A DNA stretch of 64,000 nt from Fragilariopsis cylindrus CCMP1102 (lineage: Eukaryota > Bacillariophyta > Bacillariophyceae > Bacillariales > Bacillariaceae). The first letter of the stretch is position 1. Each line of letters opens with the position of its first letter. Location: assembly GCA_900095095.1 (NCBI GenBank), contig FMBT01000022.1, positions 1 through 64,000 on the forward strand, in the 5' to 3' direction. Below are positions 1 through 9,880 of this stretch, in pieces. A program made the position numbers and the translations under genes. The notes under the pieces were generated by a model that ran no database searches, was not told the origin of the DNA, and worked only from the letters and a program-made list of their open reading frames with translations.

Positions 1-53
1 ACTAATAACATACCGATAACTCCACTGCCAACCACTAGGACTCGGGATGCCAT
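1..53 (-). CDS. 5' exon of an amino-acid-oxidase-like FAD protein (partial, runs off the left edge)
   Basis: The minus strand opens with an ATG at 51-53 and reads MASRVLVVGSGVIG before a good splice donor (GTATGT). The residues VVGSGVIG are the dinucleotide-binding GxGxxG turn that begins FAD-dependent D-amino-acid/D-aspartate oxidases and other DAO-type flavoproteins. Only about 14 codons lie inside the window, so the substrate cannot be told. It is in the same orientation as the next gene, which is also a flavoprotein but has a different N-terminus. A short chance ORF is possible; the motif directly after an ATG plus the donor argue for a true exon. Confidence 0.45.
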   Translation of the reverse strand, partial: MASRVLVVGSGVIGMLL

Positions 54-723
54 AATGTTAATACAAGTGTAACCAAAATGAATTTAGAAAGCTCCACTCG
101 AATATTCTTTTATATTCTATTCTTTTAATACCTTGTTTGTCGATTTGTCATTCGATTTGCCGACCACGCCAAGCTTTTTTTATGTTCGCAATCAAACAAT
201 CAAAGCACAGAATAGAAATGTATACATGATATGGTCAATGAATACTGAGATGACAAGTGAGAATTTTGGCGCGACGGAGAGAAAAAATCAACAAGTTTCC
301 CGGACCCTCCATCGACCAGCTATCAGCTATCATTAGTAATATTTTTTTGTCTAGTATATGGTTCTACTATTTGATTGTCTGCATTCAAGATGAGTTGATT
401 TCAAGGAGATCCTGTAAACATGATAAACTTTAAGTTAAAATGACTATAACTACTATGCAGAGTCCAGAAAGTTTTACATTTCATTCATTTTATCATTGTG
501 AAAAATAGGAAATCGCACTCAAATTATATGGAAAGTTATACGCATTTTAAAAGGAAGAAAATTTGTATTGTTGACTCGGCTGGATATTATATGGAGCTCG
601 GATTCCGCTGCCAGTATTGTTATGATACAGTAAGATATATACATAGCTTTGCCATTTCTTAAACAACACAGTTGAGCATTGCAACATGAACGACGTCATG
701 CTGTATCAAAGTATCATGCATCA
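54..723. other. Intergenic spacer, about 670 bp
   Basis: AT-rich spacer between the promoter side of the left-edge flavoprotein exon and the 3' end of the FAD/NAD(P) oxidoreductase. I see no coding pattern or structured RNA. The short ORF at 133-336 has no recognisable composition or motif. Confidence 0.6.
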
Positions 724-2527
724 TCATTTATTTTGTTTCCTGTTTCTCCTACGCCTTGTTTTAGTCGCCGCTTTTAGAATGCGTTCTGCAGCTAGCCTCG
801 CACCGGCAATATTCCTCGCGGACGGTCCTATCTCCAACTCCGCCAATGCCCCAGCTACATAAATCCCTTTTGAACCCCAGGAAAGATTTTCTCTACAATG
901 GGAAATCCACAAAAATCACTCACTTCTAGGTCGAAATTTTTTACTAGATCCTTTATCAATTTTCCTCCGGGAAGCTTCTTACCAAATCCAGTCGCGAGCA
1001 ATACCTCATCGACTTCAATTGTATTCCCACAAGATAGTGACAACTGTATCCGCCGTTTTGTGTGCTACGTTTAGTAGTAGCATCAATGTTATTATAATTA
1101 TCATTGACGTTCTCGTCCTCGTCCATATCATTTCAATATAACGCTTCTTCACAACCTCCGCATGATGCCACTTGATATCACCATTATTAATCGCATAACA
1201 AAGTCCACCCTCCCCTCGAAAGATTGCTGGCGTGACCGTCCCCGCAACACGCTCTTTTACAATCATCTTCCTACGTTCCTTCCAACATGTGGATGATTTG
1301 AATTTTTTCTGCCGATCGGGTGTACCATATCCTCCCCCCTCCTCACTTCGTTTCGATGCCGCCTGGTCCATCATCCAATCTTGATGTGTATCAAATTGTT
1401 GTTCTTTGAATGGCTGACGGGAGATTAAATGAATTCTTCGCTTAAGCGTACTACAGTTAGTTCGTGTAGTAGAGTCGTTGGTACGTACAAGTTCGAGTAC
1501 TTTGTGGGCTGCTGTAATTCCACCTCCTAACACAGCTACATCCTTGACGTCGTGGTCTCCACTTTTTCTCCTGATCTTTTTGAGTATCTTCTAAGATATG
1601 ACGTACGAATCCTTGTTCAATATCTTTCTCGTCGACCCAATCAGCGTAAGATGGTTCATCATTTCCCAAAGCAAGAATTATATTTTGAGCCTTGTACGTG
1701 TAACTTATCATACCACCAATCTCATTTTCACTATTATTTTTCTTCTGTTCCGGCAATAACGAAAGCATAACTTTCACATGACCTTCTTTAGGTTCAATCG
1801 ATGTAACGATCCCTTGTACGTGTAATTGATCTAGATTGTATCTTGTGATGACGGAATCACAGTGCTCGTTGAAGGCATCTAATCGAGGCCGTTCGTAATC
1901 CTTTGCAAATACATCATTACTAGTAATTCCCTGCAACGATACATTTTTCTTTCTATTCTTTTTAGATTTTTTTCTACCAGCTCCTTTTATATTACCAACT
2001 GCTGCATTGCCGGTATCAACACCAAATTGACGACGCAACGAATGCTCGTCAAGATCTAAATGATATCCCGCAGAAGAACGAAGATATTCCATTCCAGTTG
2101 CTGCGGTTCTTGATTTCCATTTATGCAACAGTGATTCATTCGCATCAACAATCTGGATATCTGTAGCTTTTATCCCACCCTTTCCAATGAGAGATGCGGC
2201 GATATGCACACCATGAATTCCTCCACCAATTATGAGCCAAGGCACTTTTATTATGATGTTTGTACTTTCGTCGTTGTCAACGTCAACGTCAACGTCTCGT
2301 TGGTTAGTAGTAATAGTATTGCATGTTGATAGACTGTTTATTGTACTTGTATGTGTTATTCTCGCAGGATTGAATGCTATTATCGTAGCATCACGTCGTG
2401 TTGATGTCATCCATGATATGGATAATAATATCAGAAGAAACTGCCGCAAACTGTTACTTCGACCAGGAAATTGGAAATGTTTCTTCTTAAAGTTGGTTCT
2501 TTCGTATCCATCATCATTAGATGTCAT
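724..2527 (-). CDS. FAD/NAD(P)-dependent oxidoreductase (FMO/ornithine-hydroxylase-like fold)
   Basis: Predicted protein of about 602 residues. The N-terminus has a hydrophobic stretch (about residues 30-39) followed by an IIAF sequence, which could be a signal/plastid leader. A Rossmann FAD site, IIGGGIHG, lies near residue 100. A second dinucleotide site, VLGGGITAA, near residue 335 fits NAD(P)H binding, then LLATGF near 509 (the ATG motif of flavin monooxygenase-type enzymes), and a C-terminal AGALAELEIGP segment that would close the FAD fold. This order matches two-dinucleotide-domain flavoproteins such as FMO or SidA/IucD-like N-hydroxylases; the substrate is unknown. The first true ATG is at 2525-2527. 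The reading frame breaks five times (around 1590, 1560, 1125, 1055 and 890), each repaired by one added A, giving exactly 603 codons; I treat these as base-calling gaps. A decaying gene is the alternative. A repeat with a TATA-like box lies upstream. Confidence 0.7.
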
Positions 2528-2744
2528 CTGATCTAGTATTGCAGATGCAGTGCGAGTATTACAGTTATATTGGACCAAATCTTGCTTCGCCGGGATATAT
2601 CAATAGGAACTAAAGTCAAGCTAGCGATAGGTACTACTGCCAATCTGCACATTCAAAGGATGATTTTTGAAGAGATGTGATTTGTGATGATAATGTTGTG
2701 ATGTGTGATATGTGATGTTAGCAGGAGGTGTGGCTGCTGCTGCG

Positions 2745-3100
2745 AATAATATTACGGTAACTTATGTGCTTTTATAAATAAGGCCTAATGATGTACCAAG
2801 TGCCGGCAGTATACTGTACCTTTTACAGTAAAGAAAAAACCATAAATATCATCAGGCCTAGCATGGAAACTTTAAACAGAAGAAGGAGGTATTACCTACG
2901 AATGATATGATAGCCCAACCAAGGGTGGTGGACTTTACCAAACATTTGAAATCAGGGTTACCATCTTTTTACTGACTACTAGGATTCGATTCTTACTTAA
3001 CGTAGAACTTTTTACAACAACAACAAATTATCGATTCTATTTTATGAAAGATTGTAAATCATTTTGTAATGAAAGATTGTAAATATTATTTGATGAGATC
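2745..3100. repeat. Dispersed ~350 bp direct repeat, copy A
   Basis: This stretch recurs in the same orientation at 6273-6613 with high identity by eye, interrupted by small indels (copy A has about 20 extra bases near 2828-2850). Shared blocks include GCCGGCAGTATAC, AGGCCTAGCATGGAAAC and CAACCAAGGGTGGTGGAC. No terminal inverted repeats, target-site duplication or coding capacity are seen. Each copy lies directly upstream of a minus-strand gene, here about 220 bp from the oxidoreductase ATG. Confidence 0.85.
2768..2783 (-). promoter_or_regulatory. TATA-like box inside repeat copy A
   Basis: On the minus strand this reads CCTTATTTATAAAAGC, a good TATA-box match about 240 bp upstream of the oxidoreductase start at 2527. 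The same box occurs in copy B (about 6294-6309), about 110 bp upstream of the kinase-like start at 6183. Whether either is used cannot be told from sequence. Confidence 0.35.
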
Positions 3101-3424
3101 CTGGATTTTACAATAATTGTCGCTGTTTTTTTTAATGGTTTTACCCTATGATTTTTAACGCCTATTAAACTGCCGTTGACTCCTTTTTTGAACATTTTAT
3201 TGCCGTTCCCCCTCCCCTATATCTTTTACTACGTTACTACTTTAAGACTGACCTCAAGTTACTGCTATCTACAAAGTACTCCTCTACTCTACTATCTACT
3301 CTCATAAAATCTGCTTCGTGATCTTCTTTGTTATTAGCCAATATCCACACCTCTAACTCAATACTTATATACGTCGTTGTGCTGTGTATGTATGGGTTAT
3401 ATATAATTCTAATCAACTAACATA

Positions 3425-3715
3425 ATGAACCATCTTGAAAACCTGGTTGATAAGTATGGGGGTAAGGATGCTGTAATAACGGCGACCTCCAGTGGTGGGA
3501 CTCGTCGTCCTATTGTTACACCAGCCTCCACCGATACCCGATCTAGTCATACTACTACGCCGCATGCGCATCATACTCAACCAGTCCATTATGAAACAAC
3601 TTTCCAAACACCCAATCAACTCAATCATCCACATAGATCATGGCCTACTCCCAATTATACAGTCCCAAACTACCCTCCCCTTAATGTTCCTCCTATTGAG
3701 GGGGCTCCGACATAA
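3425..3715 (+). CDS. Small proline/threonine/histidine-rich protein, unknown
   Basis: A 96-residue ORF with ATG at 3425 and in a reasonable start context. The first 20 residues (HLENLVDKYGGKDAV) could form a short helix; the rest is low-complexity Pro, Thr, His and Asn with a PNYTVPNYPPLNVPP segment. No family recognised. It lies between the two 350 bp repeats and converges with the kinase-like gene 240 bp downstream. It may be a real small gene, the last exon of a longer one, or a chance ORF. Confidence 0.4.
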   Translation: MNHLENLVDKYGGKDAVITATSSGGTRRPIVTPASTDTRSSHTTTPHAHHTQPVHYETTFQTPNQLNHPHRSWPTPNYTVPNYPPLNVPPIEGAPT

Positions 3716-3957
3716 TCTGAATTAGCAATAATTTCTTTTCTCCGTTTCATCAACAGGAAAAAAAGGCGATACAGTCATTCCGGTTGAAGAACTGTTTATA
3801 ACTACTGTAGCATGAGCAGTCGTGTGAAGATTTAGTTCATTTTCGATTGCTATTAGATTGTTTATCGATAAACCAACTTGCCACCCAAATCTACATCGTT
3901 GAGTTTCTTCCTTTCGTGCTCCGAATCTACCTCGTTGACATTCCTCCTTTCGTACTT

Positions 3958-6183
3958 TCATTCTATGTTGTTGGCTTTCCTCCTTTCGTGCTCTTCCTTT
4001 ATCTCTCTCAATTGCTTTACCGTTTCAAATATATCGATTCGTTCCATGGGGTCATATACCCAACACTTTTCCATCAATTCCACCAATTTGGTTTCGATAA
4101 AGGTTCGTTCCTTCCACCGCGGATCTACATATGCTAATTCTCCTTTAATTAACTCTTTCTGAACCGATGTGTAGTCGTCGATCTCGTAAAAAACCCAAAG
4201 ACCAGTCAATAGCGAATATATGTTGTTGCCAAAAGAAAACACATCAATTTTTTCATTCAAGTAACCTTTATCGAATTCTTCTGGAGCGCGATACTGTAGT
4301 ATAATCCGACGAGGAAGAAAATTCGAGTTAGAAAAATAGTAATATATATGCTTTCGATCATTCGGCAAAATGCAAGTCACGGCACAAGGGGCAGATTGGA
4401 TGATTCAATAATTTTTAAAACACGCAGACTACTTACATTTCCTGCACCAGACCCATTGTAGTATGTACATATTCTCCTTTCTTTTCATCGTATTGCATGA
4501 CTTCGGCTCGATTAAAATCTCCGAGCTTAAGTCGCCCATCGTTTGTTCGCAACCATTGAGCAAGTTGGACGTCGTCGTGAACACTATCAGTTCGATATAC
4601 AAAACAAACAAAGTAGGATGATAGAGGAAATAAGGATTAGCCAATTCCAACCAAAAGCTCGTTCAAGTAAAGTTGCAAATTAAATATGCCAGTAGAGAAG
4701 ATGCGTTCCTCGTCGTTTTTGCGTTCGTTATTCCAGTTCCGACACTATACAATTGATTACTTACACGACACCATCGGAAAATCCATGCAAGTCGGCCAAA
4801 GACTCTGCCATAAGCAATGAAATATCAAGTTTTTCTTCGACTGTGTAATGATTTAGTGGAGTTAGTTCCTTTGGAAGATCTTTTTGTTTTGCCATACCTT
4901 CTCCGGGACAATAATTTCCTCCATTTCGTGTGGCATCGCCTTGGTTGAAAGATTGAGAATGCAAAGAGTTAGTACGTACAACGATGTCTCGAACAAAGGC
5001 ATTTCGGTTCCTATAACAAAGGGCACACAGTGACCACGAATAACAATAGACCACATACCTCGACCCAGACTGAGCCACCGCAATGGCTGTAAACATCAAC
5101 GATTCGTGGCGACCCTGTCAGTCTCTCCATGACCATTGCATCGTTCAATGTATTAAAGTGCGTTCGGTGATCCAAATCGAGTTTGTATCTCGACATCTTG
5201 AGTGCACTTTTCTCGTTCTTTGGAAAGGGCTGTAGGGTCAGCCAGACGTCACGAAACGCTCCGTGGCTAATGTAGAACGAATCGAAGGTTTTGTCGTATC
5301 CGGGCCTGTTGGCACGATCCGGGTCGTAGTCTTCATCCAATGTAAGTTCGTGCATCGCATTGCAGGTTGGATAGTAACGTTTCACCCAATTTGGATCGCG
5401 GCATTTATCTCTTCTATCTTCGAGCTCTTCGGGATACATATCGTAAGAATGCTGATGGGGATCGTGGTGTCGTAATTCTTTCCAATACTCCAATTCCACT
5501 TTAGCGTCGTCCGGATTAATTTGCCTCGGTGGGGCTAACAATTCATTGCGCAGCACTGGATCACTCTTGTCAGTACTACTAGCACGGGCATCGTCTTTCT
5601 GTTTTGGATCCATGAATATGTTTAAGCCTCCAAAATCGGGTTCAGTCCTGAAAGGATGCAGCGAAACGGTAGGGCGAAAGAAACGTCGCATGCTTTTCCA
5701 TCCACCGATGTCCCGTTCGTCGAATTCAAATTCGAACACAGGAATTTTGACAGGGATCCGATACAAGTCTTCATCCGTGAGCGGACGTCCCGATGGACTC
5801 AATAAAGTGTGCATAAAAATATTGTGAATGGTACCCGATGTCGACAAGATTGTTGTGAGAGTTGGGACGAAAACAACAAGCACTAGTAGAATAATAATAA
5901 GAGTTTGCCTCCTGTTGTCACTGCCCCAATGTAAGCCCTTTTTGATTTTCCTGCGCCGACACTGTTGCTTAATGAAAGTTATTGCCGTATTGAACAAACA
6001 CTGACAAGGATTCAAAACGAATTGCCCCAAGGAACAGGAACCGTTGAAGATGCGGCCTTCAACGCGGCGGAGTCCCTTCTCGTCGTCATCCGAATCGTCG
6101 TCATAAAAATGCTGTGAATGATCCACATTTTCGCTGCCATATAAAGCTGTTAGTGGCGTTTCTCGCCGCCGTCGACGATTCAT
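3958..6183 (-). CDS. Membrane-anchored protein-kinase-like protein (diatom expanded family)
   Basis: Four exons on the minus strand: 6183-5059, 4939-4765, 4583-4437 and 4293-3958, all with GT-AG borders, giving about 594 residues. The N-terminal part is basic and acidic, then one membrane segment (about residues 94-114, LIIILLVLVVFVPTLTTIL), so a type II membrane topology is likely. A kinase fold follows: ALKMSRY supplies a VAIK-type lysine (about 328), VHDDVQLAQ stands at the catalytic loop (about 435), GDFNRAE replaces the usual DFG, and YRAPEEF is the APE motif, then EKIDVFSFGNNIY. The HDD loop and DFN are atypical, so activity is uncertain. I know this architecture as a multi-copy group in diatoms. 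Two single-base gaps (about 4907 and 4490) break the frame; restoring them gives exactly 595 codons. The upstream repeat at 6273 may carry the promoter. Confidence 0.78.
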
Positions 6184-6272
6184 GGTCTTCGACTAGGCGG
6201 TTGTTCCCACTCTCATTCGTTCCTCGTCGTGAGGTGAATCCTGCATTCGAAAGTAGGCATGTTGAGACGAAT

Positions 6273-6613
6273 TAATATATTACGGTATGTTATGCTTTTA
6301 TAAATAAGCCCTAATGATGTACCAAGTGCCGGCAGTATACCTTTTACTACAGTAAATCAGGCCTAGCATGGAAACTTTCAACAGAAGCAGGAGATATTAC
6401 CCACTAGAATGATATGATAGCCCAACCAAGGGTGGTGGACTTTACCAAACATTTGAAATCAGGGTTACATAGTACCATCTTTTCACTGACTACTAGGATT
6501 CGATTCTTACTTAACGTAGAACTTTTTACAACAACAACAAATTATCGATTCTATTTTATGAAAGATTGTAAATCATTTTGTAATAAAAGATTGTAATATT
6601 ATTTGATGAGATC
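6273..6613. repeat. Dispersed ~350 bp direct repeat, copy B
   Basis: Second copy of the repeat at 2745-3100, same orientation. It begins 90 bp upstream of the kinase-like start codon and contains the same TATA-like box (about 6294-6309, read on the minus strand). Its two ends match copy A at ATTACGGTA and at TTTGATGAGATC. The ORF inside it on the plus strand is a product of the repeat sequence and not a gene. Confidence 0.85.
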
Positions 6614-6678
6614 ATTTCGAAGTATTTTTCTATTGTTTAAAGTCCCCTTCTGCTCTATCTTCCCCATTTTGTATTTGT

Positions 6679-6680
6679 AT

Positions 6681-6717
<37 letters not shown>
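6679..6717. repeat. (AT)n microsatellite
   Basis: An almost pure AT dinucleotide run with one interruption near 6690, just downstream of the stop codon of the acidic protein gene at 6732-7373. Confidence 0.95.
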
Positions 6718-6731
6718 TCACTTCCAATTAT

Positions 6732-7373
6732 TTACAGTTTCCACATGTTCAAGAATAGAGTAGTTTCTCCAACTGAAGCACCCTTCGTCGTCTTTGGTCG
6801 CTTATCGTCATCATTACTACTATTTTTCTTCCTTTTAGATAATGGTCTCTGCTGCGGATAAGGGGAAGCACGATTTTGCCGCCGTCGTCGATATTTCGAT
6901 GAAGATAATGAAGAAGAGGCATTATAACGACCTGCCCTGTTACCGGTAGTTACAGTAAGCGGTGTGGAGCCCGAAGTATTCTTATTCTTATTCTTTTTGT
7001 GATCCAGAATATGATGATGTTTTGTGTTGCATTCGTCATTCCTGTCATTGTCGTTACTAGAAATTTGTTCTTCGTCCTCTTGAACACGACCCCCATCGTC
7101 GTCATCATCGTCATCGTTCATAAGACTCGCAATTGCTGCCAATTGTGGGTTGCTAGCAAAATTCTTGGGCAAACCATTCATAAATAGCGGACAAATGTTC
7201 GTGTAGGAATCATCATCATTATCGTCGTCGTTATTATCGCCTTCTTCCACTACTACTTCGTCTGCTGCTGCTTGTTTCGTTCGCTGGTTACATGCTTTAG
7301 GTGTCGTTTCCTGGTCTCCAATGCTCGTGGTCAGCATGGGATTGCTATCGACTAAACTAAATTCGATATTCAT
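6732..7373 (-). CDS. Acidic/basic low-complexity protein with an NP-LAAIASLM motif, unknown
   Basis: Uninterrupted 213-residue ORF starting at a clear ATG (7371-7373). The middle has a segment that looks conserved rather than repetitive: CPLFMNGLPKNFASNPQLAA, then IASLM (about residues 61-85). It is flanked by Asp/Asn/Glu-rich runs, and the C-terminal third is Arg/Lys-rich (KYRRRRQNR, KRKKNSS, KRPKTTK), which resembles a nuclear or nucleolar localisation signal. I do not recognise a named family with certainty. The gene is head-to-head with the DOT1-like gene at 7923, and a MITE sits in the shared 550 bp promoter. Confidence 0.65.
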   Translation of the reverse strand: MNIEFSLVDSNPMLTTSIGDQETTPKACNQRTKQAAADEVVVEEGDNNDDDNDDDSYTNICPLFMNGLPKNFASNPQLAAIASLMNDDDDDDDGGRVQEDEEQISSNDNDRNDECNTKHHHILDHKKNKNKNTSGSTPLTVTTGNRAGRYNASSSLSSSKYRRRRQNRASPYPQQRPLSKRKKNSSNDDDKRPKTTKGASVGETTLFLNMWKL

Positions 7374-7547
7374 CTTTATTCTATCAGTTTAATCCCTATT
7401 CCATACTCTACTATCCCTATTAGTTCTCGAGTTTTGAGATGTAACGATAAAGATGTCAATACTTCGTCGTAGTCAATAGTCAAAAAGAAATGCTGTGTAC
7501 CGTAAATACGCAGTAATAGGTACCTTGCACAGCGTAATAGTACTATA

Positions 7548-7759
7548 CTTCCTTCGTGCACCCCTAACTTCCAATTGTGCTATCGTTTAGAAATTTAACC
7601 TCTCTAAAGTACGTAGAGTGATTCGAAAACTTTCAAAATCTTATTTTATTTTTTTAATTTCCTGTCGATTGAATAGATTTTAACGTTTTAGCGTTCTTTT
7701 GCGCGTAATAAATTTTTGAACGATAGCGCGCTTGGAAGTTAAGGGTGCACGGAGGAAGT
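7548..7759. mobile_element. Stowaway/mariner-like MITE, copy 1
   Basis: About 212 bp with a terminal inverted repeat of about 41 bp: the left end CTTCCTTCGTGCACCCCTAA (7548) pairs with the right end TTAAGGGTGCACGGAGGAAG (7739-7758), continuing inward to CTATCGTT / AACGATAG. TA dinucleotides flank both sides (7546-7547 and 7760-7761), as for Tc1/mariner insertions. The interior is AT-rich and has no ORF. Its core, with GAAAACTT, CAAAATCT and TTTCCTGTCGATTG, matches the reverse complement of the MITE at 36618-36823, so both belong to one family. Confidence 0.85.
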
Positions 7760-7922
7760 TATCGCTAATAGCGATAAGCGCAGGTTTTCCGCGAAATCGC
7801 TTGTTGTTTTACTTAAACGCAAATATTAACAATGGTATTTTTTGTACAAGCATAAACCTGACATTATTACTTGGAACTACAGTAAACCGGGAAATAATCA
7901 TTGTCAGTAGAAGGAAAAGAAA

Positions 7923-9197
7923 ATGGTCGGTGCCAAATCTACGAAGAAAGTTGCAACTACAAGGGGCGTTACCAGTATGGTATCTCCAGCAGCAGCGAGA
8001 ACAACTCGAGAGGTAGTTCCAGATGATGGTAACAAAGAGCGTTCACGTAACAATCCATGTCGAGTACTATTTGCAGGTAACGATGATGGAGGAACAGAAG
8101 ATCTAGGTGTTGCTAAAATCCCACCCACCTCACCTTTAGTTACAGCAGCTACTGATAAAAAGCGGAAGTATCGTTCCAATATTGAACGACCTCGTGTGGT
8201 TACTCCTAGTACCACCACTACTACTACCGATGATGACGATGATGACGAAATTAAAAATTCCATCCAAGCATTACCGTCGGCCAAACGTCGTCTATTATTT
8301 GGACGATACGTTGACCTTGTACAATGCACTCCCAACGTAGATACTGTATACAAGATTGTTCGCAAACTCACGGGAAATATTGGTGGCAACGGTTACTCGG
8401 GTCCTATTTACGGTGAACTGACTAAGCATAGCATGCAGAAAGTAATTGATCTAATGATTAAAACTACAGGTTTCTCCTCTTCAAGCCGATTCATCGATGT
8501 TGGATCAGGTATTGGTAAACCAAATTTACATGTTGCACAGTATCCTGGGGTTGAATTTTCCTGCGGGATCGAATTGGAACATTGCCGATGGTCGTTGGGG
8601 ATGACCTGTTTGAATGCATGTCTTGATGCTGCAGTTATTGAACAAGAGAAAGATGATGGGAAAAAGACGAAAACTTCAGCAAACAATTCATTAGTGCAGG
8701 GCAATACGATGTTTTTACACAGTAATATTTTAGAAGCCAAGACCTTCGACCCATTCACTCATGTTTACATGTTTAGTATCGGTTTCCCACCAAATCTTTG
8801 GATTGAGTTGTCTAAGAAGTGGAATCGATCCGACAAAGGTTCTTGTCAGTATTTAATTTGTTACAATGGACCAAAGAATATCATTGACTGTTATGAATTT
8901 GATGTGGAACTCATAGCCCAACTATCAACTTCGATGCACGGGTCGAAAGAGGGTCATATGGGGTACATATATCGTAGGACAACCAGTAATGGTAAAAAAG
9001 TAAAAGCAAAAAATGGCACGTCATCGAACGCTGTTGTTGCTTGTGATCCACTGTTTAAGCCATCATACAAGTTAGTGAAAAGAGGATTGAAAGAATTGCA
9101 AGTTGAAGTTGCTCGACAGGTCGAAGAACACATGGGGGGTTCAGGACGAACCACACGGTCGAGAAGCAAACTGTCAACGATGGTTTTCACACGTTGA
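7923..9197 (+). CDS. DOT1-like SAM-dependent methyltransferase
   Basis: Uninterrupted 424-residue ORF, ATG at 7923. The first 120 residues are low complexity with Lys/Arg patches and a run of six Asp. The catalytic part begins with YGEL (about 162), followed by FIDVGSGIGKPNLHVAQ (about 190), the SAM-binding glycine loop, then CGIELEHCRW, where the acidic residue would bind the SAM ribose. HVYMFSIGFPPNLW would be motif IV. A YGEL box upstream of DxGSGxGK is typical of DOT1-family histone H3 lysine-79 methyltransferases, especially short protist forms. The C-terminus is basic (GRTTRSRSK), which could contact DNA. The histone target is inferred from the family; another non-SET methyltransferase is possible. 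It is divergent from the gene at 6732-7373, with a MITE in the shared promoter. Confidence 0.62.
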   Translation: MVGAKSTKKVATTRGVTSMVSPAAARTTREVVPDDGNKERSRNNPCRVLFAGNDDGGTEDLGVAKIPPTSPLVTAATDKKRKYRSNIERPRVVTPSTTTTTTDDDDDDEIKNSIQALPSAKRRLLFGRYVDLVQCTPNVDTVYKIVRKLTGNIGGNGYSGPIYGELTKHSMQKVIDLMIKTTGFSSSSRFIDVGSGIGKPNLHVAQYPGVEFSCGIELEHCRWSLGMTCLNACLDAAVIEQEKDDGKKTKTSANNSLVQGNTMFLHSNILEAKTFDPFTHVYMFSIGFPPNLWIELSKKWNRSDKGSCQYLICYNGPKNIIDCYEFDVELIAQLSTSMHGSKEGHMGYIYRRTTSNGKKVKAKNGTSSNAVVACDPLFKPSYKLVKRGLKELQVEVARQVEEHMGGSGRTTRSRSKLSTMVFTR

Positions 9198-9880
9198 TGA
9201 GTCAAAAAAGAAAAAAAATGTCTAGCTAAGAAGATAAAATTAGATTCTACACTAAAAACTACTATGACAGTTTTAAAATAGAACTATGCATGGTATTAAA
9301 CTTAAGACTGCAGTTAGTACTTAAAACCGTCTATCCTAATAGTTGCAGCTCTAAATGAAAAAATCGAGAAGAATTACATTGTTGTTACTAACTTAATATT
9401 GACTCTGTTGAAAGATCGTTCAGGTTTAGTTTCATCCTTATATCATCATGCATAAATATATAGGACCTACATATTACATTGTTGTTGTTTGCATTATAAT
9501 GTACCTTTTATTTCTCCTTTCTACTTAAAACTGGAGTTTTCCCAGTACTCGCGATTTAACTGCAGGATCAAGTGTTTACTGTAGGATCAACTTTTCCTTG
9601 TGTGTAACGATTTGAGTATTATTCTTGGTTGTCACAACTTCGATGTAATCCGCTTTGATACCACCAGTAAAAATGCTTAGCTGATGACAAGATACGAAAT
9701 ATTAGAAAATGATGCTTAGACCGTGAAATATGATGATAATTAAAGTCGATACTGCAAAATCTTACTAACAATATTGAATAAGCTATAGATATATAGTAAT
9801 AATATAATAGTAAATTAAGTTCCGAAATGATTCCACCAGATTATTGTGTAGGTAGTAATTGTTGCTTGTGGCAATGTGGC
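9198..9880. other. Intergenic spacer between convergent genes
   Basis: 683 bp between the stop of the DOT1-like gene and the stop of the F-box/armadillo gene on the other strand. AT-rich and 3' UTR-like; no ORF, repeat or structured RNA recognised. Confidence 0.6.

Noticed and set aside
724-1533. The pieces at 724-912, 855-1043 and 1015-1533 as separate small genes
   Set aside because: They continue the oxidoreductase motifs (VLGGGITAA, LLATGF, AGALAELEIG) in the right order and join by single-base additions, so they are one gene.
6414-6596. 60-codon plus-strand ORF
   Set aside because: It lies wholly inside repeat copy B, and the same stretch in copy A is interrupted; no protein-like features.
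2745-6613. The two 350 bp direct repeats as LTRs of a retroelement
   Set aside because: No TG...CA ends, primer-binding site, target duplication or retroelement coding sequence; the genes between them are host genes with introns.
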